A stretch of DNA of 64,000 nucleotides. It comes from Dissulfurispira thermophila. Lineage in GTDB: Bacteria > Nitrospirota > Thermodesulfovibrionia > Thermodesulfovibrionales > Dissulfurispiraceae. Under the pieces are notes generated by a model. It had not been told where the DNA came from and did no database searches. It was given only the letters and a program-made list of their open reading frames with translations. The stretch covers positions 248,001 through 312,000 of the forward strand of contig NZ_AP022873.1 of NCBI RefSeq assembly GCF_014701235.1, given 5' to 3'. A program made the translations under genes and the position numbers. How positions within the stretch are numbered: position 1 is the stretch's first letter; each line of letters starts with the position of its first letter. This document shows, piece after piece, positions 26,932-35,078 of the stretch.

Positions 26932-27351
26932 CTCCTTTGCCTTTTCCAATATCTCCCTGTCGCTTTTGTATGACACTTGTTTTATTGCATCTTCTATGTC
27001 AAACCACCGTGCCTCGTCAACTTCCCAGCAATAATCTTCTATATTTCCACTGATATATTCAAGCAGAAAGTATGATACTGTTTTTCTGCATTTTATGTTT
27101 TCATCTTTGAGATAAAACCAGTAAGATTTATTGCCAAGTGTGTCTATGATTTTGCCTGTTAGACCAGTTTCTTCTCTAATTTCTCTTACTGCAGATGTCT
27201 CTGTGTCCTCTCCTTTATCGATTAAGCCTTTTGGCAATGTCCATACAGTCTTATTCTTTGTGGCAATGAGAGCAACTTCAAACCCTTCTGCTTTTTTTCT
27301 GAAAATAACGCCGCCAGCAGAATGTAAATGTTTTATTGTTGCAGGTCTCAT
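26878..27351 (-). CDS. Nudix hydrolase
   Basis: 157 residues. The Nudix box is complete: GLIDKGEDTETSAVREIREE then TGL, matching GX5EX7REUXEEXGU. AGGVIFRKKAEGFEVALIAT and the WTLPKG segment resemble diadenosine polyphosphate or (d)NTP hydrolases. The last ~14 residues (FTVHSSMFTDKDNAL region) come from repeat DNA and are unlikely to be conserved. The start overlaps the rseP stop by 4 bp. The natural substrate is not predictable. Confidence 0.9.
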   Translation of the reverse strand: MRPATIKHLHSAGGVIFRKKAEGFEVALIATKNKTVWTLPKGLIDKGEDTETSAVREIREETGLTGKIIDTLGNKSYWFYLKDENIKCRKTVSYFLLEYISGNIEDYCWEVDEARWFDIEDAIKQVSYKSDREILEKAKEKLFTVHSSMFTDKDNAL

Positions 27352-28418
27352 GGAATTGGTTTTCCGCTGATTAATCTGAAGAAATCATTGTACATGGCAA
27401 ATACCATGAGAGCTATTACCAATGCAAGCCCTATGCGATGGGCTATCATGGTGGCTTTTTCACTCAGGGGTTTTTTTCTTATCGCCTCTATGCCTAAAAA
27501 TAAGAGATGTCCTCCATCAAGAATCGGTATCGGCAGGAGATTTAGTATGCCGAGGTTTATACTGATTACTGCTGCAAAAGTAAAGAAATTTAATGCCCCG
27601 GCAGAAGCCTGTTTTTCTGCAAGCTGGAAGATAAGAATTGGTCCTCCGATTGTATCTGCTGGGATTATGCGCTGTATGAGTTTTATTATTCCAACTATTG
27701 TCAAGGCAGAGATTTCCCATGTCCTCAGAAAAGCGCTTTTTATGGAATTAAATGCATTTTCTTTTATCGTAATTGTCTCTCCCGAAGGTTTTACACCGAT
27801 AAGCCCAATTTCTTTTTCCTCTCCAAAAATATCTTTGATTTTTTTGCTTTTAGGGGTAATGGATATGTCAATTGTCTCTGAGTTCCTCTGAATATTCATA
27901 TGCAGTGTCTTATCTGCACTTCTGTAGATTATGTCTGTCATTTCTCCCCAGTGTCTTATGGGTTTTCCATCTATTGATAGAATCCTATCGCCTTTTAAGA
28001 GACCAGCCTTTGATGCTGGGGTATCAGGCATTATCTCCCCCACGATAGGAAGGAGTGTTGGCACCCCTATCATAAATACGAAGAAGAATATGACCACTGC
28101 TGTCAAGAGATTGAATACCGGGCCAGCAAATACTATAGATGCCCTTTTTAGTACTGGCTGGTTTTTGTAAGATATTTCCTTTTCGGAATTTTCCACTTCT
28201 TCTTCGGGGTCTTCTCCAAGCATTTTCACATACCCTCCAAGAGGAACGGCTGATATTAGGTATTCTGTATCTCTAATTTTTTTGCCAATTATCTTTGGAC
28301 CAAAGCCAAGAGAGAATTTTAGGACCTTTACTTTGTTTATTTTTGCAAATATGAAATGTCCTAATTCATGAATAAATATTAAAAATCCAAATAAAAGTAT
28401 GGCAGATAATATGCTCAT
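27348..28418 (-). CDS. rseP: RIP metalloprotease RseP (site-2 protease)
   Basis: 356-residue intramembrane zinc protease. HELGH (about 18-22) gives the zinc histidines, a PDZ domain lies about 120-200 (AGLLKGDRILSIDGKPI), and LLPIPILDGGHLLF near 290 holds the third zinc ligand. It degrades anti-sigma factors or cleared signal peptides. The order dxr-rseP downstream of cdsA and uppS is widely conserved and is seen here on the minus strand. Confidence 0.94.
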   Translation of the reverse strand: MSILSAILLFGFLIFIHELGHFIFAKINKVKVLKFSLGFGPKIIGKKIRDTEYLISAVPLGGYVKMLGEDPEEEVENSEKEISYKNQPVLKRASIVFAGPVFNLLTAVVIFFFVFMIGVPTLLPIVGEIMPDTPASKAGLLKGDRILSIDGKPIRHWGEMTDIIYRSADKTLHMNIQRNSETIDISITPKSKKIKDIFGEEKEIGLIGVKPSGETITIKENAFNSIKSAFLRTWEISALTIVGIIKLIQRIIPADTIGGPILIFQLAEKQASAGALNFFTFAAVISINLGILNLLPIPILDGGHLLFLGIEAIRKKPLSEKATMIAHRIGLALVIALMVFAMYNDFFRLISGKPIP

Positions 28419-28442
28419 TCAACCTCCTACTTTGTTTATTTA

Positions 28443-28652
28443 GTGGGTTTCACGAAATTAGTAAGCCCTTGATATTATTGATTTATTTGACCTATTGTCT
28501 TTAGACTTGCCCTCCTATCAAGATTTTCATTTATTTTCAATTAGTTATATGTCTAAAAATCTCCCTTTCACCCCATTTTTAGCAGTTTACCCCTCACCCT
28601 ATCCCTCTCCCCAAAAGGGAGAGGGAATTTTTTAATTTTGTGAAACCCTATG
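28443..28652. repeat. 210-bp noncoding segment bounded by inverted repeats
   Basis: GGGTTTCACGAAATTA (28443-28458) and TTAATTTTGTGAAACCC (about 28632-28648) are inverted copies with one mismatch and one offset base. Between them is an AT-rich stretch and, at 28602-28626, the hairpin TCCCTCTCCC/GGGAGAGGGA followed by T6. The hairpin would terminate plus-strand transcription although both flanking genes are on the minus strand, so it is more likely part of a dispersed repeat than a gene terminator. Confidence 0.5.
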
Positions 28653-28670
28653 TTTATTGTCGTCAACAGG

Positions 28671-28705
28671 TCATCGTTCACGGCTAATTATGAACTATAA
28701 GCTAT
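28671..28705 (-). repeat. Short repeat forming the dxr 3' end
   Basis: GGTCATCGTTCACGG and TTATGAACTATAAGC on the plus strand, of the GTTCACGG/GTTCATAG heptamer type. It supplies the dxr stop codon and its last residues (AYSS). Confidence 0.55.
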
Positions 28706-29854
28706 GATCTCTTTTGTTTTTTTCCTCGCCCACTTGTCTGCCTCTAAGATGATATTAATATTATCAGCAGAGTGAATTTTGTGGAATTCCATTACTTTTT
28801 CTATTATAACAGGTATGCTGTTAAAACTTATAATACCATCCAGAAATGCGGTCACAGCAATCTCATTAGAGGCATTTAGCACAGCAGGCATTGTGCCTCC
28901 AGCCTTTAGTGCTGAATATGCGAGTGAAAGGCAGGAAAATGTTGTGTAATCAGGTCGTTGAAAGGTTAATCCTGAGAGTCTTTGCCAATCAATTGCTTCT
29001 ACTACATCATGCAGTCTTTCAGGATATGAGAGGGCATAAGCGATTGGTCCTTTCATATCAGGCCTTGAAAGCTGGGCTATATAAGTTCCATCAATAAATT
29101 CAACAATTGAATGCACAATGCTCTGTGGATGGATGAGCACGTCTATCTTTTCTACTGGAAGATCAAAGAGGTAATGCGCCTCTATTACCTCAAGGCCTTT
29201 GTTCATGAGAGTTGCAGAGTCTATGGTTATCTTTCTGCCCATGTTCCAGTTAGGATGTTTGAGTGCATTTTCTGGTGAGATGTCTTTTAACTCTTCAGTC
29301 TTCTTACCGATAAAAGGGCCGCCTGATGCAGTAAGTATTATTTTTTTTATAGAGCTTTTTTCATGCCCTTTTATGCACTGAAATATTGCACTGTGTTCAC
29401 TATCTACAGGTAAAAGGATTGCACCATGCTTTTTAACCAATGCCGTTACAATGTTGCCAGCCATTACAAGGGTCTCTTTGTTAGCAAGACCTATGACCTT
29501 GCCTGTCTTTATTGCTGCAATGGTAGGCAGGAGCCCGACAGAGCCTACAATGGCTGAAATGACTATATCAGCATCTGGCATTGCAGCAACACTGCTAATG
29601 CCTTCTGTTCCAAAGAGTATTTCAGGATTTGCAGATTTGAGATTTGAGATTTGAGATTTGAGATTCTGGTATGCTTCTTCATCTGAAACAGCAACTACTT
29701 TTGGACTGAATTGCTCTATCTGTTTTATCAGTAAGGATATATTTTTTCCGGCTGTCAGTCCAACTATTTTGAACTTGTCGGGGAATTTCGAGACAACATC
29801 CAATGTGCTTTTGCCTATGGAACCGGTAGAGCCTAAAATTACTATATTTTTCAT
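28688..29854 (-). CDS. dxr: 1-deoxy-D-xylulose 5-phosphate reductoisomerase
   Basis: 388 residues. Second step of the MEP isoprenoid pathway. NADPH-binding GSTGSIGKSTLDV opens the protein, and VDSEHSAIFQC, TASGGPF and NWNMGRKITIDSATLMNKGLE (in part) are the catalytic blocks. An in-frame heptamer array at 29631-29668 inserts LKSQISNLKSA-type residues in the N-terminal domain. ispH, the last enzyme of the same pathway, is at the right end of the window. Confidence 0.96.
   Translation of the reverse strand: MKNIVILGSTGSIGKSTLDVVSKFPDKFKIVGLTAGKNISLLIKQIEQFSPKVVAVSDEEAYQNLKSQISNLKSANPEILFGTEGISSVAAMPDADIVISAIVGSVGLLPTIAAIKTGKVIGLANKETLVMAGNIVTALVKKHGAILLPVDSEHSAIFQCIKGHEKSSIKKIILTASGGPFIGKKTEELKDISPENALKHPNWNMGRKITIDSATLMNKGLEVIEAHYLFDLPVEKIDVLIHPQSIVHSIVEFIDGTYIAQLSRPDMKGPIAYALSYPERLHDVVEAIDWQRLSGLTFQRPDYTTFSCLSLAYSALKAGGTMPAVLNASNEIAVTAFLDGIISFNSIPVIIEKVMEFHKIHSADNINIILEADKWARKKTKEIIAYSS
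29631..29668 (-). repeat. In-frame GATTTGA heptamer array in dxr
   Basis: Four tandem GATTTGA units plus a partial one on the plus strand; on the coding strand it reads as QNLKSQISNLKSAN. Same family as 2433-2464 in nifEN. Confidence 0.85.
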
Positions 29855-29892
29855 ACCATATAAAATCTGCCTTGTTCGATGTTAAGCTTTGT

Positions 29893-30750
29893 TTAAAGTA
29901 TTAATGTTATCCAGTAAAGCAATGGGCCTGCAAAAAGGGCACCGTCTATTTTGTCAAGGATACCGCCGTGGCCTGGAATAAAAGAGCCTGAGTCTTTTAC
30001 CCCGGCATCTCTTTTAAACATAGATTCAATGAGATCACCTACAATCGTAATAGAGCCTATTGCAATGCCCATGGCAATTAATACATAAAATGCTATATTA
30101 TCCATCATCAATTTGCCGAGCAGTAAAGCAGAAAGCATCCCGCCAATTACTGAGCCGAATGCACCCGCGATGGTCTTGTTCGGACTTACTTCTTTATAGA
30201 GCCTTCTCTTCCCCATGCCTTTGCCTATATAATAGGCAAGACTGTCAGACGCCCACACACAGCCGTATAGAAATAATATCCATTCATAGCCCCGAAGCCT
30301 CAGATGCCACTGAGCAAGCAGTAGATTTGGAATATAGAGAAAACCTACGACGGCAGGGGATATGTCTTTTAATGATGAAGAAGGGTCTTTTATGAGAAAC
30401 AGACGAGTGCAAGCCATGAGCATGAAAGGGAAAATAAAGGATAGGGTCTGGAGGCTAAAGCCTGAGGGCTGAATTAAGGGCAGACAAAGTAAAATAACAC
30501 CGCTGATTATTCCTGAAAATGAAATCAGTCTGTTTGTTTTATACATTGCATGAAACTCCATCTGTGCTAAAACCGAGACAGTGGTTAAGAGCAAAAGGAA
30601 GAAAATAGGCGGTAATTTTGTTATATAAAGATAAAATGGTGGCAAAGCAATGACAGCAACAATTACCCTTTTCAGTGTTGGAGAGATTTTATCTCCACCT
30701 CGAGCCCCTTTTTTTAGGTCTTTCTGACTAAAAAGCACTCCCAACCCCAA
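29893..30750 (-). CDS. cdsA: Phosphatidate cytidylyltransferase
   Basis: Up to 285 residues with several membrane helices. The C-terminal signature ESMFKRDAGVKDSGSFIPGH with GGILDKIDG following is diagnostic for CdsA, which makes CDP-diacylglycerol for phospholipids. The start is uncertain: TTG at 30750 overlaps uppS by 23 bp, GTG at 30738 has GGGG upstream, and homologues usually begin near LKRVIVAVIAL. It is in the conserved uppS-cdsA-dxr-rseP order. Confidence 0.92.
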   Translation of the reverse strand: MGLGVLFSQKDLKKGARGGDKISPTLKRVIVAVIALPPFYLYITKLPPIFFLLLLTTVSVLAQMEFHAMYKTNRLISFSGIISGVILLCLPLIQPSGFSLQTLSFIFPFMLMACTRLFLIKDPSSSLKDISPAVVGFLYIPNLLLAQWHLRLRGYEWILFLYGCVWASDSLAYYIGKGMGKRRLYKEVSPNKTIAGAFGSVIGGMLSALLLGKLMMDNIAFYVLIAMGIAIGSITIVGDLIESMFKRDAGVKDSGSFIPGHGGILDKIDGALFAGPLLYWITLIL

Positions 30751-31465
30751 TATTTAAACCCTTCTGAATAGCAACCTTTCCGAATCTTCTATCTCTCATC
30801 TGATATTCATGTATTGCCTCTAAAAGCTCTTCCTTTGTGAAGTCAGGCCACAGGGTGTCTGTAAAATAAAATTCAGAATAAGCTGATTGCCAGAGTAAAA
30901 AGTTGCTTAATCTCTGCTCTCCACTTGTGCGTATTATGAGGTCAGGGTCAGGTATGCCCGCTGTGTCAAGAAGTCTGCTTATACTGTCTTCTGTGATGTC
31001 TTCAGGTGACAGGTCTTGATTAATTGCTTTTCTTATTGCCCTTATTATTTCATCCCTTCCTCCATAGCTGATGGCGCATTGTAAAATCAGACCTTTATTA
31101 TTTTCTGTTACATGTTCAGTAGTCTCGATAATAGATTTGATATTTTCTGGCAGTTTATCTCTATTGCCAATGACCTTAAATCGTACTCCCTCTTTCATGA
31201 AATTCAGAAACTCTCCTTTCAGGGATTTCTCAAGCAGTCCTATAATAACAGAGACCTCATCCACGGGCCTCATCCAGTTTTCTATTGAAAAGGCATATAA
31301 GGATAGGACTTCCACGCCTATATTGCTTGATACCTCTACAATTTCTTTTACCCTTTGCACCCCCCTTTTGTGTCCTTCAAAACGAGGCAGTCCTCTCATC
31401 TCTGCCCATCTGCCATTTCCATCCATTATTATGCCGATGTGTCGTGGAATAGCCCTTTTTTTCAT
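30728..31465 (-). CDS. uppS: Isoprenyl transferase (undecaprenyl diphosphate synthase)
   Basis: 245 residues. IIMDGNGRWAEMRGLPRFEG contains the catalytic Asp and the phosphate-binding motif, and RTSGEQRLSNFLLWQSAYSE is the second signature. It builds the C55 lipid carrier for peptidoglycan and LPS. It starts 9 bp after the gene for the FG-GAP protein and overlaps cdsA. Confidence 0.95.
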   Translation of the reverse strand: MKKRAIPRHIGIIMDGNGRWAEMRGLPRFEGHKRGVQRVKEIVEVSSNIGVEVLSLYAFSIENWMRPVDEVSVIIGLLEKSLKGEFLNFMKEGVRFKVIGNRDKLPENIKSIIETTEHVTENNKGLILQCAISYGGRDEIIRAIRKAINQDLSPEDITEDSISRLLDTAGIPDPDLIIRTSGEQRLSNFLLWQSAYSEFYFTDTLWPDFTKEELLEAIHEYQMRDRRFGKVAIQKGLNIGVGSAF

Positions 31466-31473
31466 TCGCTCAT

Positions 31474-33216
31474 CTACCGTCCTTTCAGGGAAAATATATA
31501 TAGCATTGTGCCAAAGGGGCTTTCACCTTTCAGGATATTTTGTGCCCTTATACCAAATAAAGGCTTTGAGAGTGCTATTAATCTATCGCCTACTACAGCA
31601 TAGTCAAGGATCTCTCCGCCTATTTCCTCAAGTAATCCCCTCTCTTCAACTGTGATGCCATTCCACCAGAAACTCCGTATTTCTGATGACTTATATCCAA
31701 GCCCTTTTGCCATGCCAAACAGAGGTTTTCGTTTTGGAGCAAGCACCTCGTTGCTTTTTACAAAGAGTCTATCTTTTACTGACCACTCTCCTCTGTCAAC
31801 CATTATGGTGGGAGACTGTCTTTTGAATTTTGCCGAAAAGCCGCCAAAGTCTTCCTTGCTTATCCATATCCTTAAGCCTTTTTCATTGTAAAGATTAAGA
31901 TAACCCCTATCATCCCACGAAAGTATTGCCTGTTTTCCATCAGAGGAATTGACAGGCTGGAAATCATAGATATTTACTCCTTCAGGTAGTTTAATAGCAC
32001 CACCTTTTTTGTATGTTCCTTCAGAATATATAAGTGAAAATACAGGTCCATCATAACCATTGTTTTTAGTATATTCCTGAGCTGCAATTCCATTGCCAAA
32101 TTTTCTTATGAATGTGTCTTTTGACTTATATAATTGGACAAATCCTGAATCCTTCAACTCATATATATATGAGTTGACATCTTCACCATACATGGATGTA
32201 ATAATTATCTCGTCTTTCTTATTATTATTGGTATCAGCAGTATCGAGCCAGAGGACTTCGCTTGTTGATGGGACCTTGAATTCCCATAGCAATTTAAGAT
32301 CAACACCTGGTCTGTAAACCCTTATTGAGTCCCCTGATGCGATTATTATATCAGGGTCTCCATCACCGTCAAGGTCACCAACTGCAATGTGTCTTGCACC
32401 AAACGGGAGTTGGAATGATAAAAGGACCTCTCCTTCTTTTGGTCCAAAAAAGCCTGATTTAAATCTTAATTCTTTAACATATGCGATGTTTACTGGCACC
32501 TTCTTTTCAGAAAGCTGCTTTGAATCACTCACATAGAAGAGTTTTTGTGTCAGATTTATATGGTCAGTAAAGTCTTCTGAATTTAGCGATAACACTACCT
32601 CAGCGCCCTTTGTTTTTGCCTCTGCCACGAGTCTCTGTATATCGTTGGTTTCAATGCCTGTATCTATTAATTCGAATCTTCCACTATCTTTGAGCATTTG
32701 ATAGTAAGCATCACCTAAAAACCAATCTACATTACCTTGATAGAATAACACCTTTATTTTTGTACCAGCTATTTTTATTTTTGCATTCAGGAAATCTTCA
32801 GGTTTGCCGTGTATTATTATGCCTGAGATTTCATCTCCTTTTATTTCTGTGATTTCTATGCCTCCAACAGGTATTTCGATTTTGCCCAGTGGTTCTTTGG
32901 TAACAGGATGAATAAAATTCACACCTTCTTTGATGGCATGAAACCTCATTCCCGGCTTTATTGATTTTTGCATATCACTGCTTATTTTTATAGATTTTCC
33001 ATTGACCGCGATAACTCTACCTGTAACAGGCTCAAAATAAGAAAGTGCCTCGTTTTTCAAGACATTTAGCGATGCCTCTTGTTTTGCCTTCAATTCTTTT
33101 GTTTGTGCATTGACAGGTTGCATATTGAAGTGCAAAATGCAAATAGAAAAAATCAAAATTATGGAATACATTAATTTTGCATTTTGCATTTTGATTTTTG
33201 GTTTTATGGTTATCAC
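31474..33216 (-). CDS. Secreted FG-GAP/VCBS-repeat protein
   Basis: 580 residues, exported: signal peptide about 14-38 ending VNAQ. A small beta domain (about 60-130; GRVIAVNGKSIKISSDMQKS) resembles the FlgT C-terminal-type fold. Then comes a region with an ABC-type NTP-independent fold, and an FG-GAP/VCBS propeller whose calcium loop GDLDGDGDPDIIIA and the later TNNNKKDEIII are clear. Its job is unknown; similar proteins sit in the periplasm or on the cell surface. The signal peptide is largely encoded by A/T-rich repeats (33127-33209). Confidence 0.75.
   Translation of the reverse strand: MITIKPKIKMQNAKLMYSIILIFSICILHFNMQPVNAQTKELKAKQEASLNVLKNEALSYFEPVTGRVIAVNGKSIKISSDMQKSIKPGMRFHAIKEGVNFIHPVTKEPLGKIEIPVGGIEITEIKGDEISGIIIHGKPEDFLNAKIKIAGTKIKVLFYQGNVDWFLGDAYYQMLKDSGRFELIDTGIETNDIQRLVAEAKTKGAEVVLSLNSEDFTDHINLTQKLFYVSDSKQLSEKKVPVNIAYVKELRFKSGFFGPKEGEVLLSFQLPFGARHIAVGDLDGDGDPDIIIASGDSIRVYRPGVDLKLLWEFKVPSTSEVLWLDTADTNNNKKDEIIITSMYGEDVNSYIYELKDSGFVQLYKSKDTFIRKFGNGIAAQEYTKNNGYDGPVFSLIYSEGTYKKGGAIKLPEGVNIYDFQPVNSSDGKQAILSWDDRGYLNLYNEKGLRIWISKEDFGGFSAKFKRQSPTIMVDRGEWSVKDRLFVKSNEVLAPKRKPLFGMAKGLGYKSSEIRSFWWNGITVEERGLLEEIGGEILDYAVVGDRLIALSKPLFGIRAQNILKGESPFGTMLYIFSLKGR
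33127..33209 (-). repeat. Facing TGCAAAA repeat arrays within the signal peptide coding region
   Basis: GTGCAAAATGCAAATAG and AATCAAAATT on one side (33130-33161) face TTTTGCATTTTGCATTTTG (about 33175-33193) on the other. Both belong to the CAAAATT-type heptamer family. They encode the start and hydrophobic core of the signal peptide. Confidence 0.7.
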
Positions 33217-33236
33217 CTGATTTGTCCTCCCGCAAT

Positions 33237-33256
33237 AATGAACTATGAACTATGTC
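33237..33256. repeat. AACTATG heptamer pair
   Basis: AATGAACTATGAACTATGTC: two and a half 7-bp units, related to the repeats near 26871 and 28690. Confidence 0.6.
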
Positions 33257-33343
33257 AGACAGTTTAAAATATAGATTATTCATAAGTCAAAACCTCTTGA
33301 CCTTAACTTGACCATAATCTGTAATGAAAATTTCTAATTCAGA

Positions 33344-33509
33344 TAGGCTGAAGGCTGAAGGCTTAAGGCTGAAGAATAGGCTTAAGGCATTAGGTCTGAT
33401 GTTTTTTTAAGACTATTTTATGTCCTTCAGCCTAAAGCCTTAAGCCCAATTACCTCATATACACTTGCAAGAAACACTTTTTAAAGACTTTGAGCAGTGT
33501 CTGTCATCT
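33344..33509 (-). repeat. Uninterrupted composite repeat, the empty IS21 target
   Basis: GGCTGAA/GGCTTAA heptamers (33345-33385), an AT-rich core, a matching inverted arm (33423-33444), then CCCAAT (33445-33450) and the inverted truncated 193-bp unit (33451-33509). Reading the minus strand reproduces 13216-13285 joined directly to 15739-15843, with one copy of ATTGGG. The remainder of the 433-bp gap 33217-33649 holds a hairpin at 33557 and no gene. Confidence 0.88.
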
Positions 33510-33556
33510 AATAACCTCCCATTGATAAAGGCTTTGAGGGCATACCTGAATAATAT

Positions 33557-33579
33557 CCCAAAAATCTGCGATTTTTGGG
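33557..33579. other. Perfect small hairpin
   Basis: CCCAAAAATC, loop TGC, GATTTTTGGG. No T-run follows on either strand. It lies 71 bp before the bamD-like gene. Confidence 0.65.
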
Positions 33580-33649
33580 GGCAACAGCTATTCATGATTA
33601 TGGATTAAGGTCTTGACTAAAAAGAACATTAAAGGTTTTAATAGACAAT

Positions 33650-34426
33650 ATGGAAAAACGGCGAATGGCTCATAGTTTTTTGTTACTTGCCCTTTGTTCT
33701 CTGCTTTTTATTCTGGCCTCTTGTAGTGGCAGCAAAGGTGTAAAAAAGGAAGAAGGATTTGATCCTGAAAAATATCTGTCAAGGGCTGAGATACTTATAA
33801 ATGATAAAGAATATGAAGAGGCGAGAAAACTTCTCCTTGAGGTTAAAAACAGGGAGATGGCAAAGAAATATGCCCCACAGGCACAACTTAAGATTGCCGA
33901 GTCATATATAAAAGACGGCGATATAGATATTGGAATAGAAGAATACAGGAAGTTTATAGAACTTTACCCTGATAATCAATATGCCTCATATGCGCAGTAC
34001 CAGATTGGCATGGCATATTTTTCTCAGATTGAATCTCCTGACAGAGGCTCAGGAGCAGCGCAAAATGCCTTGAGGGAATTTATTAGACTAAAGGAATTGT
34101 ATCCGAGAAATCCTTACAAAGAAGTGCTGGAACTCAGGATAGAGAAATGCAGAAATGTAATTGCAGACGGCGAGTTTATGGTTGGAGAGTTTTATTATAA
34201 AAAAGAATCATATAATGCAGCCATAAACAGATTAGAAGGTCTGCTTAAACAATTTCCTGATTACAAAAGAGGTGATGAGGCATTGATTTTATTAGCAAGG
34301 GCATATAAGGCAGCTAATATAAATGATAAGGCACAAGAGACATTCAATAAATTAATCGAGAAATATCCCTCAAGTAGATTTGCTTCAGAGGCAAAAAAAG
34401 AATTAGAGAAGTTTAAGGGTAAATAA
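33650..34426 (+). CDS. bamD: BamD-like outer-membrane assembly lipoprotein with TPRs
   Basis: 258 residues. Lipobox L22-A-S-C25 after a short hydrophobic signal, then TPR repeats: YEEARKLLLEVK, GIEEYRKFIELYPDNQYASY, ALREFIRLKELYPRNPY, AINRLEGLLKQFPDYKRG and AQETFNKLIEKYPSSRFA. Length and repeat pattern fit BamD, which helps BamA insert beta-barrels, although YbgF/CpoB-like TPR lipoproteins are similar. No clear Shine-Dalgarno before the ATG. It starts a long plus-strand run that continues into the lipid A genes. Confidence 0.8.
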   Translation: MEKRRMAHSFLLLALCSLLFILASCSGSKGVKKEEGFDPEKYLSRAEILINDKEYEEARKLLLEVKNREMAKKYAPQAQLKIAESYIKDGDIDIGIEEYRKFIELYPDNQYASYAQYQIGMAYFSQIESPDRGSGAAQNALREFIRLKELYPRNPYKEVLELRIEKCRNVIADGEFMVGEFYYKKESYNAAINRLEGLLKQFPDYKRGDEALILLARAYKAANINDKAQETFNKLIEKYPSSRFASEAKKELEKFKGK

Positions 34427-34436
34427 CTATTAACAG

Positions 34437-35078
34437 ATGACTACTTACTATCCCGCCTTTATAAACCTAATCGGGAAAAAATGTGTTGTTGTTGGCGGTG
34501 GAAAGATAGCTGAAAGAAAGGTTTTAAGCCTTCTTAATGCAGGGGCAAATGTTACAGTAATAAGCCCTGACCTTTCATCTGCGCTTGAAAGATATAAGAA
34601 TAGAGGGAAGATAAAGCACATAAAGAGAGGTTATAAAAAAGGGGATATTAAGAATGCATTTCTGGTTATTGCTGCAACATCTGATGAGGCAATAAATAGC
34701 ATGGTTTCAAAGGATGCCCCATTTCTTGTTAATGTGGTTGATAGACCCGAGCTTGCAAATTTTATTGTTCCATCTGTTGTGAACAGGGGTCCTATGACAA
34801 TAGCAGTTTCGACCTCGGGTGCAAGCCCTGCCATGGCAAAGGCAGTGAGAAAAGAGCTTGAAGTTTTTTATAATAAAGACTTTGGACAATATATGAGTTT
34901 TCTAAAACAATTGAGGGAAAGGGCAATAAAAGAGATTCCGAATAAAAAAGAAAGGGAGAGGTTTTTGAAGGATGTTGCTTCAAGGGAGGTTTTTAATATT
35001 CTCCGTGAAAAAGGGATTATTGCAGCAAAAAAAAGAGTTGTTGAGAAGTTTCGGTTATTGAAGAAAGGCTTATGCTAA
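34437..35078 (+). CDS. Precorrin-2 dehydrogenase / sirohaem ferrochelatase (CysG N-terminal type)
   Basis: 213 residues. YYPAFINLIGKKCVVVGGGK and IAERKVLSLLNAGANVTVIS form the NAD-binding fold of Met8p/CysG-N, and TSGASPAMAKAVRKELE is the active-site helix region. It turns precorrin-2 into sirohydrochlorin and possibly inserts iron, for sirohaem or haem d1/haem b via sirohaem. No uroporphyrinogen methyltransferase domain is attached. The stop overlaps the next ATG. Confidence 0.9.
   Translation: MTTYYPAFINLIGKKCVVVGGGKIAERKVLSLLNAGANVTVISPDLSSALERYKNRGKIKHIKRGYKKGDIKNAFLVIAATSDEAINSMVSKDAPFLVNVVDRPELANFIVPSVVNRGPMTIAVSTSGASPAMAKAVRKELEVFYNKDFGQYMSFLKQLRERAIKEIPNKKERERFLKDVASREVFNILREKGIIAAKKRVVEKFRLLKKGLC

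Noticed and set aside
28593-28633. Terminator of rseP or dxr
   Set aside because: The hairpin and T-run would work only for plus-strand transcripts, and both neighbours are on the minus strand.
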